Below are positions 1 to 6,900 of a stretch of DNA of 7,744 bases, piece after piece. The DNA lies in contig DYRC01000198.1 in assembly GCA_020718925.1 (NCBI GenBank), positions 1-7,744 of the forward strand, in the 5' to 3' direction. Each line of letters starts with the position of its first letter. Within the stretch, counting starts at the first letter, position 1. The stretch comes from Desulfonema limicola. Its GTDB lineage: Bacteria; Desulfobacterota; Desulfobacteria; Desulfobacterales; DYRC01. The translations under genes and the position numbers were made by a program. Under the pieces are notes generated by a model. The model was not told where the DNA came from, ran no database searches, and was given only the letters and a program-made list of their open reading frames with translations.

Positions 1-447
1 CTCACGCGCCATTATGAAAGCCCCCTGGATTTCGATTTGGAGCTTGCCAAGAAAAAAACCAATGATAATCCGGTATTTTATGTCCAGTATGTTCATGCCC
101 GGATCAGCAGCATTATCGCAAAAAGCCTTGAGATGGGGATAGATGCGGGCGCGTGGGATGATGCGGCAATGGCAGTGCTGATTGATCCGGAAGACATCGG
201 GCTTATCAAAGCCATATCGCGTTATCCTGACGTGGTGAAACAAAGCGCACAGTCCTCAGAGCCGCACCGCATCACCTATTTTCTGATGAATCTGTCTGCG
301 GCGTTTCATGCGTATTATAACCGGAACAGGGTCTTAGGCGATGATCCGCTGTTAAGCCAAGCGCGGCTGTATCTGATCAGCGCGGTGAAAAAAACAATCC
401 GAAACGGATTGAAACTGCTGGGCGTGTCCGCGCCTGAGAAAATGTAG
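1..447 (+). CDS. argS: Arginine-tRNA ligase, C-terminal part (partial; 5' end outside window)
   Basis: Cytoplasmic class I aminoacyl-tRNA synthetase that charges tRNA-Arg with arginine using ATP. Only the last 148 codons are present, in frame 1 from the window edge to TAG at 445-447. The catalytic domain with its HIGH motif lies upstream, out of view. What is visible is the all-helical DALR anticodon-binding domain. Its recognisable signature is the segment NPVFYVQYVHARI (codons about 22-34), which in this family links the catalytic core to the anticodon domain. Further typical segments are HRITYFLMNLSAAFHAYYNRNRV and the helix near the end, RLYLISAVKKTIRNGLKLLGV, which closes almost every ArgS. 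The TTG at 37 that could be read as a start is internal, because the frame is open to base 1 and the preceding residues also fit ArgS. It is followed closely by the SPOR-protein gene and probably cotranscribed with it. Identification is confident. Confidence 0.94.
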   Translation, partial: LTRHYESPLDFDLELAKKKTNDNPVFYVQYVHARISSIIAKSLEMGIDAGAWDDAAMAVLIDPEDIGLIKAISRYPDVVKQSAQSSEPHRITYFLMNLSAAFHAYYNRNRVLGDDPLLSQARLYLISAVKKTIRNGLKLLGVSAPEKM

Positions 448-456
448 CTGGCTTTC

Positions 457-1164
457 ATGGCGTCTAACGGAATAAATACGAATCGGCGGTTTTTGCCTGA
501 AGAACCGAGTTCATGGGAGTACTTTTTTAAACGCCTGAGAACATGGGGCGTAGCCATATTTTTTGCAATATGGAGCTTTATTCTGGGGATTCTGGTCGGC
601 AGAGAAACGCTTTCTCTTCAGACCGTGAAGCGTGATCTGCAAAAAGAACTGATTCAGTACAGACAGGATGAAGTTCAGAAAAAAGAAGCCCGGATTCAGA
701 CTGAACTGACCTTGGAGCATACTCAGACCGAACTGGCTTATCCTGACATGCTCAAAGATCGGAAAGTTGATGTGGGCGATCAGAAAAACGCGCCGACTCA
801 GCCGTTTATCGGAACTGAAAAACAACCGGCTAAAGAGGTTAAAGAGCTTAAAAAGAAACCGGAACCTCTGCCGAAAACGTCTATTATGCTGAAACCACTC
901 CCTAAAGATGAGTCTCCTGCGCCGCCGCCCGGAAAACGGCTGACCATTCAGATTGCCTCATATAAGGATTCGGGAGATGCGGATAAAATGATCACCCGGC
1001 TTAAAGAAAAAGGATATACCGCATATAAAGCAAGCGCGGACGTGGGCGGAAAGGCGTGGCACAGGATTCGGATCGGATATTTCAAGGACAAGGCTGAGGC
1101 TGAACCTGTTCAGCAGCGGCTTAAAAAAGACAATTTCAGCCCGATCCTGATTAATGCGGATTAA
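457..1164 (+). CDS. Membrane-anchored SPOR-domain protein
   Basis: A 235-residue envelope protein with the layout of FtsN/DedD-type SPOR proteins. A short basic N-terminus (1-30) precedes one membrane helix (about 31-47, GVAIFFAIWSFILGILVG). A charged, probably coiled-coil stretch follows (about 54-95), then a Lys/Glu/Pro-rich linker (about 100-160). The C-terminal SPOR domain (about 161-235) opens with RLTIQIASYKD and contains WHRIRIGYFKDKAEAE, the usual second half. SPOR domains bind denuded peptidoglycan glycans, often at the septum, so the protein probably sits in the inner membrane with its C-terminus in the periplasm. The ATG lies 9 bases after the argS stop, in the same frame, with no good Shine-Dalgarno sequence, which suggests translational coupling to argS. 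The SPOR domain and topology are clear. The exact role (division, rod shape or another peptidoglycan task) is not, since the extracytoplasmic linker carries no recognisable catalytic domain. Confidence 0.88.
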   Translation: MASNGINTNRRFLPEEPSSWEYFFKRLRTWGVAIFFAIWSFILGILVGRETLSLQTVKRDLQKELIQYRQDEVQKKEARIQTELTLEHTQTELAYPDMLKDRKVDVGDQKNAPTQPFIGTEKQPAKEVKELKKKPEPLPKTSIMLKPLPKDESPAPPPGKRLTIQIASYKDSGDADKMITRLKEKGYTAYKASADVGGKAWHRIRIGYFKDKAEAEPVQQRLKKDNFSPILINAD

Positions 1165-1196
1165 TATGAATTTTCGGGCTATTATGCCGATTCATA
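1165..1196. repeat. Inverted repeat in the spacer upstream of the sirtuin gene, with a possible -10 box
   Basis: Directly after the SPOR-gene stop there is a perfect 7-bp inverted repeat, TATGAAT (1165-1171) and ATTCATA (1190-1196). Inside it CGG (1175-1177) can pair with CCG (1187-1189) after a three-base bulge. It is followed by seven A residues rather than a T run, so it does not look like an intrinsic terminator for argS and the SPOR gene. The loop contains TATTAT (1180-1185), which matches a sigma-70 -10 box at five of six positions, but no convincing -35 box lies at the right distance. It may be an operator-promoter for the sirtuin gene or simply an mRNA hairpin; either reading is speculative. 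Confidence 0.35.
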
Positions 1197-1221
1197 AAAA
1201 AAGCGGTTAAGGAGGAAAAAC

Positions 1222-1974
1222 ATGGACGATCTGATTCAACGTGCGGCAAAAGACCTTGCCGATTCTAAAAAAGCAGTTGCGCTGACCGGCGCGGGAATTT
1301 CGGTTGAAAGCGGCATTCCGCCGTTTCGCGGCAAGGGCGGCGTATGGGAAAAAATTGACCCGGAGATGGCGGATATTGATATGTTTATGCGTGATCCGGC
1401 AAAAGTCTGGCAGGTTCTTATCAAAGAAATGAAACATATCATTGATCAGGCAAAGCCTAATGACGGACATATCGGGCTTGCGCGGCTTGAAAAAATGGGG
1501 ATACTCAGAACCGTGATTACGCAGAATGTGGACGGGCTTCATCAATCTGCCGGGAATCAGGATGTGATTGAGTTTCACGGCAATTTTGCATGGCATTACT
1601 GCCTGATCTGCAATAAGCGGATTGAAAACAGCAGAATTGATCTGTCTGTGATTCCGCCCAAATGTGACTGCGGCGGCATTTATCGCCCCGAATGCGTGTT
1701 TTTCGGCGAAATGATTCCGCATCATCACCTGCTTCGCTCCAAACAATTGTCGGCACAATGTGATCTGATGCTGGTGGTCGGAACTTCCGCCGTAGTTCAG
1801 CCTGCGGCGTATATGCCGGTCATTGCCAAGCAGAATGGCGCAAAAATCATTGAAATCAATATGGAAAAGACGCAGCTTACCGGAAATATCAGCGATTATC
1901 TCATTCAGGGCAAAGCCGGGGAGATCATAAATAAAATTGTTGCGGAAGTGGAACGTCTGAATGAATTACGGTGA
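1222..1974 (+). CDS. Sir2-family NAD-dependent protein deacylase (sirtuin)
   Basis: A complete cytoplasmic sirtuin of 250 residues that removes acyl groups from protein lysines, consuming NAD+ and giving nicotinamide and O-acyl-ADP-ribose. The Rossmann-fold NAD site shows GAGIS (23-27) and GIPPFRG (31-37), then TQNVDGLHQSAG (100-111) and the catalytic His119 in EFHGN. A structural zinc site is formed by Cys127, Cys130, Cys148 and Cys150, followed by RPECVFFGE (155-163). The NAD-binding segment VVGTSAVVQPAA (185-196) and EINME (211-215) complete the fold. AAGGAGG at 1209-1215 lies six bases before the ATG, an excellent ribosome site. The Tyr and Arg that select succinyl or malonyl lysine in CobB/SIRT5-type enzymes appear to be Leu66 and Glu69, so deacetylase activity is more likely. 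The canonical Asp in GIPDFR is Pro34. Such genes are often named cobB, but this protein looks closer to the Thermotoga-type class. Its 3' end overlaps the opposing gene by 9 bases. Confidence 0.94.
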   Translation: MDDLIQRAAKDLADSKKAVALTGAGISVESGIPPFRGKGGVWEKIDPEMADIDMFMRDPAKVWQVLIKEMKHIIDQAKPNDGHIGLARLEKMGILRTVITQNVDGLHQSAGNQDVIEFHGNFAWHYCLICNKRIENSRIDLSVIPPKCDCGGIYRPECVFFGEMIPHHHLLRSKQLSAQCDLMLVVGTSAVVQPAAYMPVIAKQNGAKIIEINMEKTQLTGNISDYLIQGKAGEIINKIVAEVERLNELR

Positions 1975-2328
1975 ATCCAGCAGTTTTTCAGCTTCATGGA
2001 GCGTGGCAGCAGCAAGCGCATGATATCCGGCTTCACGGGATGTGCGTGAAAGCTGCATTTTCCCCAGAGCATTTCCCCCCACAACACGCACAATTCGTCT
2101 TACAGGCATCTTCATCATTTCTTCCTGAATATGGACGATATGTACGCTGACTTCGGGCTTGACAGGCTTGAAACCGGAAATATCGTTGATAATATCGAAT
2201 CCCGGACGCAAAGTTCGGGCTGCCCGAATAATCTGCTCTCCTGCGGATTTTACATCATCCTCGCTGAATACTCCGTCAAGCTTTAAATAAAGACGGTTTT
2301 TTATCCGATCCGCGTTCAGTTTAAACAT
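1966..2328 (-). CDS. Small SpoIIAA/STAS-like protein of unknown function
   Basis: A complete 120-residue soluble protein with no signal peptide or membrane segment. It begins with a beta-rich stretch (KNRLYLKLDGVFSEDD, 10-25), followed by an amphipathic helix (about 26-40) and RPGFDIINDISGFKP (41-55). A second helical stretch follows, then RRIVRVVGG (77-85), the conserved-looking GKMQLSRTSREAGY (89-102), and a closing helix HEAEKLL. The strand-helix alternation and the FDIINDIS segment resemble STAS/SpoIIAA-like domains, which often act as anti-anti-sigma or lipid-binding modules. I infer the fold from pattern only. The usual SpoIIAA phosphorylation serine is not obvious, although Ser51 in NDISGF sits in a plausible place. 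AGGAGG (complement of 2337-2342) lies eight bases before the ATG, which supports the start. The gene runs opposite to the sirtuin, with its TAA inside the last codons of that gene. It probably has its own promoter in the 2343-2590 spacer. Function is unknown. Confidence 0.85.
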   Translation of the reverse strand: MFKLNADRIKNRLYLKLDGVFSEDDVKSAGEQIIRAARTLRPGFDIINDISGFKPVKPEVSVHIVHIQEEMMKMPVRRIVRVVGGNALGKMQLSRTSREAGYHALAAATLHEAEKLLDSP

Positions 2329-2366
2329 TTTGGCTTCCTCCTTTATTTACAGTTTAAGCAATTACA

Positions 2367-2385
2367 ATGTCATACCCCATGACGT
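2367..2385. promoter_or_regulatory. Candidate operator, GTCAT-N5-ATGAC inverted repeat
   Basis: GTCAT (2369-2373) and ATGAC (2379-2383) form a perfect 5-bp inverted repeat around ACCCC. A T-G wobble and an A-T pair extend it to 7 bp on each side. It lies about 40 bases upstream of the minus-strand start codon, within the expected leader or promoter of the STAS-like gene. It could be a dimeric regulator site or a leader hairpin. A repeat this short can occur by chance, so confidence is low. Confidence 0.3.
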
Positions 2386-2501
2386 CTCCGCGATTTTCAG
2401 CTTCCTGTCGTAAAAAATTTGTTATTTCGGATTTTTTTATCACGGTAATCATCTGATGTCAAACATTGAAAACCGAAACGCTTTTTTTCATTTAAAGCCT
2501 A

Positions 2502-2536
2502 TTGCCTGATAAACAGAAATAGTATATTAGAATACT
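2502..2536 (+). promoter_or_regulatory. Candidate sigma-70 promoter for the aminotransferase-putA operon
   Basis: TTGCCT (2502-2507) and TATTAG (2525-2530) are separated by 17 bases, and each matches the sigma-70 consensus at four of six positions. The -10 region lies inside an inverted repeat, AGTAT (2521-2525) and ATACT (2532-2536), where a repressor could block RNA polymerase. Transcription would begin near 2537, leaving a leader of about 80 bases before the ATG at 2620. The match is modest, and an alternative -10 at 2523-2528 with a 15-base spacer is possible. Confidence 0.35.
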
Positions 2537-2606
2537 GAATTTAACAATCAAAGCGCTCTTATTTCAAAAAACGGCAAAAAATATTTGAAGATATGAGAAT
2601 AGAATC

Positions 2607-2612
2607 AAGGAG
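2607..2612 (+). promoter_or_regulatory. Ribosome binding site that sets the aminotransferase start
   Basis: AAGGAG lies seven bases before the ATG at 2620. The upstream in-frame ATG at 2593 has only a poor purine stretch before it. The residues between the two ATGs (MRIESRSFS) look like translated leader, because the ribosome site itself falls inside them. The start at 2620 is therefore preferred. Confidence 0.75.
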
Positions 2613-2619
2613 CTTCAGT

Positions 2620-3927
2620 ATGAATCCCATTGCAAAACAACTCAATGCGGTGATTGAAACGTCGAATCCGCATATTTTGCAGATGCTGTCTGACATCGGC
2701 AGCCATCTGTTTTTTCCGAAAGGCATTTTAAGCCAAAGCGCCGAGGCTAAAGAAAAGGCGCACAGAATCAATGCCACCATCGGCATTGCCAAAGAAAAAG
2801 GGAAAACCATGTATTTCCCTTCGATTATGGAAGCGATCTGCGATATTCCGCCGGAAGAATCGCTCACCTACGCGCCGTCATTCGGTATTCCCGGCTTGAG
2901 AAAAACATGGCAGGCAGCCCTGTTTGAGAAAAATCCCACGCTTTCCGGCAAAAGCATCAGCCTTCCGGTAGTGTCTTCCGGAATTACGCACGGCGTCAGC
3001 GTATTTGCAGATATGTTTGTGAATCCGGGCGATACGGTGATTTTACCGGACATGATGTGGGGCAATTACACCATGATTCTTTCAGTCCGAAAAGGGGCAA
3101 AAATCAGCAATTACAGCACATTTTCAAGCTCCGGCGGATACAATCTTGCAGCGTTTGAAGAAAAGGTCAAGGCAGAGGCAAAGATACGCAGCAAAATTAT
3201 TGTCCTGCTTAATTTTCCCCATAATCCGAGCGGTTACAGCCCAAGCAAAGCAGAAGCTGTTGAAATTGTCAGGATATTGAAAGAAGTTGCCGAAAGCGGC
3301 GTCAATGTGGTTGCGGTTACGGATGACTCGTATTTCGGGCTGTTTTATGAAGAAGAAACCCTGAAAGAATCGTTGTTTGCTCATTTGTGCGGCATTCATC
3401 CGCGAATATTAGCCGTCAAATTGGACGGCGCGACCAAAGAAAATTTTGTCTGGGGCTTGAGAGTCGGCTTTATCACTTACGGGTGCAAATCAAAAGAGTC
3501 GGCAGAACTTTATGACGCGCTGGAAAAGAAAACCGCCGGCGCGGTCAGAGGCTCAATTTCCAATGCGTCTCATTTAAGCCAATCCGTGATTCTGCGCTCT
3601 ATGAAAGACGCTAAAAATTCAGCAGAAAAGCAGGAAAAATTCGAGATTCTCCAACGCCGGGCAAAACGGGTCAAAGAAGTGCTGGACAAGCCTGAATACA
3701 AAGCCGCATGGGATGTATATCCGTTTAATTCAGGATATTTTATGTGTCTTTGTCTTAAAAATGTTGACGCGGAAAAACTGCGGCTGCATCTGCTTGATAA
3801 ATACGGCGTGGGCTTGATTTCTATCGGAGAAAAAAATCTCAGGGTCGCATTTTCCTGTCTTGATGAAGAGCAGATACCGGAATTGTTTGATACTATCCTG
3901 AAAGGGATTAACGATATTTCAAGCTGA
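2620..3927 (+). CDS. Fold-type I PLP-dependent aminotransferase (class I/II)
   Basis: A complete cytoplasmic PLP enzyme of 435 residues that should exchange an amino group between an amino acid and a 2-oxo acid. Numbered from the ATG at 2620, the fold-type I residues are in order. YAPSFGIPGLR (84-94) is the substrate-side motif. Asn202 in FPHNPSGY and the Asp235-x-x-Tyr238 pair in TDDSYFGL contact the PLP ring. Lys273 in DGATKENF is the Schiff-base lysine, and Arg281 in WGLRVGF binds the phosphate, at the usual eight-residue spacing. Arg408 in LRVAFSC is the expected carboxylate-binding arginine. The N-terminal stretch FFPKGILSQSAEAKEKA (32-48) looks like a subfamily feature. The substrate cannot be read from the sequence. 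Its position 25 bases before putA, on the same strand, suggests a role in handling glutamate from proline breakdown, perhaps with oxaloacetate or another 2-oxo acid as acceptor. An upstream ATG at 2593 would add nine residues but lacks a ribosome site. Confidence 0.9.
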   Translation: MNPIAKQLNAVIETSNPHILQMLSDIGSHLFFPKGILSQSAEAKEKAHRINATIGIAKEKGKTMYFPSIMEAICDIPPEESLTYAPSFGIPGLRKTWQAALFEKNPTLSGKSISLPVVSSGITHGVSVFADMFVNPGDTVILPDMMWGNYTMILSVRKGAKISNYSTFSSSGGYNLAAFEEKVKAEAKIRSKIIVLLNFPHNPSGYSPSKAEAVEIVRILKEVAESGVNVVAVTDDSYFGLFYEEETLKESLFAHLCGIHPRILAVKLDGATKENFVWGLRVGFITYGCKSKESAELYDALEKKTAGAVRGSISNASHLSQSVILRSMKDAKNSAEKQEKFEILQRRAKRVKEVLDKPEYKAAWDVYPFNSGYFMCLCLKNVDAEKLRLHLLDKYGVGLISIGEKNLRVAFSCLDEEQIPELFDTILKGINDISS

Positions 3928-3952
3928 AAAACCTACACGGGAGATAAAATTT

Positions 3953-6900
3953 ATGGATACGCCGTCCCCTGACAATATTCTTGAAGACGCTATCTCGCTT
4001 GCCGAAACATGGCAGAAGCGGGCAAATCAGTTGATGAATCCCGAAGATAAAGTTCTTCAGGATCAGATGATGCGTCTTTTGCGAAATCCTGCGGATAAAA
4101 TCATCTTAACGCAGATGATTGACCAGAGCTTTCGTTCCAAAAACAGTGTGCGTGTAGCAGATCAGGTCTATCATGTTCTGCAAACCTACGGACTTCCCAA
4201 GTTTTTCGGCTTTTCGGAACAGATGCTGATGCGGATGTTTTTATGGTTCGGAAGACATCTGCCCGGGGTTTCTGTTCCTCAGATGATTGAAAAGCTCCGG
4301 GAAGACACAAGCCGCTCCATTATTCCGGGTGAAGATGAACCGTTGTATAAGCATTTGCAGCATCGCAAGCGCCAGGGTGTGCGGATGAATCTCAATCATC
4401 TGGGCGAAGCCGTGCTGGGCGAAGATGAAGCCCTGTATCGCCTTGAGATATATCTCAAAGATTTGAAAGACCCGGAAATCGAATATGTTTCGATTAAAAT
4501 TTCAACGATTTATTCTCAGATTAACCCGTTGGCGTATGAACATACGATAAACATCCTGACTGAGCGTCTGTCTCAGTTGTATCGGGCAGCAAGAGACAAT
4601 GTTTTTACCCGCAGCGACGGCACGCAGGTTCCCAAATTCGTGAATCTGGATATGGAAGAATACCGGGATTTGCATATCACGGCTGAAGCATTTATGCGGA
4701 CATTGAATCAGGAAGAATTTAAGCAGCATTCGGCAGGCATTGTTCTGCAAGCGTATCTGCCGGACTCTTATCTCATGCAGCAGACCCTGACAGACTGGGC
4801 AAAACAGCGGGTTCAGTCCGGCGGCGCGCCGATTAAAATCCGCATTGTCAAAGGCGCGAATATGGAGACAGAGCAGGTCGAAGCCGCACTTCATAACTGG
4901 TCCCTTGCGCCATACAACAACAAGCTTGAAGTGGATGCCAATTTCAAGCGCATGGCGGATTTCGGCATGACGCCTGAAAATATTGCCGCTGTTCATCTGG
5001 GCATTGCGTCTCATAACCTGTTTGAGCAGGCTTACGCATACACGCTTGCCAAACGAAACGGCGTTACGCAGTTCATCACGTTCGAAATGCTTGAAGGCAT
5101 GGCAAATCATGTATGGCGGGCGATTCAGGAAAACACGGATGAAAGCGTTCTGTTGTATGCGCCGGTAGCCGTAAAAAAAGACTTTATTCATGCGGTGGCA
5201 TATCTTATTCGGCGGTTGGATGAAAATACCGGAGATGAGAATTTTCTGCGCCACTCCTTTACGCTGCGCTCGGATTCAGGTGAATGGGATTTTCTCAAAG
5301 ACCAATTTATCGCATCATACAATTATAAGGATAAAGCCAAAAAAACGCCGAACCGTACCCAAAATCGGCTGATGGAAACCGTTGATGAAAAACAGGGAAC
5401 GTTTTATGACGGCGAGTTCATCAACGAAGCTGATACGGATTGGTCTCTGCCTCAGAATCGTCAATGGGCTGAAGCCATTCGGGATAAATGGAAAAAAGAC
5501 AAAAATTATCTGCCGGATGAACTTCCTCTGGTCATTGCCGGAAAAGAACTCAAAGGCGATGGACGGGAATTTCAACTGCAATATGACGCTTCGCAGTATC
5601 ATGATAATGTCTGTGTTGCCCGATACGCGCTGGCAAATGATGGCGATATAGAATTGGCGGTAAAAACTGCCAAACAGGATCCGGACGGCTGGAGAAGCAA
5701 AAGCCTTACAGAGCGCCATGAAATTTTATCCAAAGCAGCAGAGGAACTCAGAAAACACCGGGGCGATCTGATCGGCGCGGCATGTGCCAATACCGGCAAA
5801 ATATTTACAGAATCAGACCCGGAAGTATCAGAAGCAATTGATTTTGCAGAATATTATCCGTATTCGGCAAAAATCTTTGATGAACTCAGAGGCATTCGCG
5901 CCAAAGGTAAAGGGGTAGGGCTGGTAATTTCTCCGTGGAATTTTCCCATCGCCATTCCCTGCGGCGGAATTGCTGCGGCATTGGCTGCCGGAAATACTGT
6001 GATTTTCAAGCCTGCATCTGCTGCGGTGCTGACGGCATGGCAGCTCTGCCAATGTTTCTGGCAGGCAGGAATTTCCAAAAATACGCTTCAGTTTGTGCCA
6101 TGTTCCGGAGCTTCTGCCGGTGCGAAACTTGCCAATCACCCGGACATTGATTTTATTATTCTGACCGGCGGCACAGATACGGGAATGCAGATATTAAGAC
6201 AGCGACCCGGTGTTTTTCTTGCCGCAGAAACCGGCGGTAAAAATGCGACGATTGTAACCGCAATGGCAGATCGGGATCAGGCGATCAAAAATATTCTGCA
6301 TTCCGCATTCGGCAACTGCGGTCAGAAATGCTCGGCAACATCGCTGCTGATTTTGGAAAAAGAAGTCTATGATGATCCGAATTTCAAAAAACAACTGGTT
6401 GATGCGGCAAAAAGCTATACGCCCGGTTCTGCATGGGAATTTCAGCACAAAACGGGTCCGCTGATTGCGCCGCCCAAAGGTGATCTGGAACGGGCAATTC
6501 ATCACTTGGAACCTGAAGAATATTGGGTATTGGAGCCTCAGAATATCGAATGTAATCCATATATGTGGTCGCCGGGAATCCGGTGGGGCGTTCAGCCCGG
6601 AAGCTATTCGCATACAACGGAATTTTTCGGTCCGATTCTGGGCGTGATGTGTGCCAAAGATTTTGAACATGCTATTCAATTAGCAAATTCAACGGGTTAC
6701 GGACTGACATCCGGCTTGGAGAGTCTGGATAAACGTGAGCAGACTTTGTGGAAAGAAAAAATCCAAGCGGGAAATCTCTATATCAATCGCGGAACCACCG
6801 GCGCAATTGTGCTTCGCCAGCCTTTCGGTGGCATGAAAAAATCAGCTTTGGGCGCGGGCATCAAAGCCGGAGGACCCAATTATGTGAGCCAGTTCATGTC

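Larger units (their letters stand above)
2329..2619. other. Divergent AT-rich intergenic region
   Basis: This 291-base gene-free spacer separates the minus-strand STAS-like gene from the plus-strand aminotransferase-putA operon, so it should carry two divergent promoters. I see one candidate operator (2367-2385) and one candidate plus-strand promoter (2502-2533), listed separately. No convincing minus-strand -35/-10 pair was found at a suitable distance from the STAS-like gene. There is no credible small ORF with a ribosome site, no tRNA, and no recognisable riboswitch. It contains several A and T runs (for example around 2409-2415, 2434-2440 and 2482-2488) that could bend DNA. Confidence 0.6.

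Noticed and set aside
37..39. TTG as a start codon for a short gene at the left edge
   Set aside because: The frame is open to base 1, and the preceding residues continue the ArgS sequence, so this is the interior of a truncated gene.
1165..1196. Intrinsic terminator for argS and the SPOR gene
   Set aside because: The hairpin is followed by a run of A residues, not T, and the stem is AT-rich.
1207..1758. 183-codon minus-strand open frame opposite the sirtuin gene
   Set aside because: It is antisense to clear sirtuin motifs and its product has no recognisable domain.
2593..2619. Nine-residue N-terminal extension of the aminotransferase from the ATG at 2593
   Set aside because: There is no ribosome site before 2593, and the AAGGAG at 2607-2612 fits the ATG at 2620 better.
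2559..2867. Minus-strand open frame opposite the start of the aminotransferase gene, with hydrophobic stretches
   Set aside because: It overlaps the conserved N-terminus of the aminotransferase, and the hydrophobic look can arise from the antisense of charged codons.
4502..5254. 250-codon open frame on the minus strand inside putA
   Set aside because: It lies wholly opposite well-conserved PutA sequence. Its product is rich in Arg, His, Cys and Phe, as expected of an antisense shadow, and no family is recognisable.
6194..6679. 161-codon minus-strand open frame opposite the PutA aldehyde dehydrogenase domain
   Set aside because: It is a shadow of a conserved coding region with no identifiable product.
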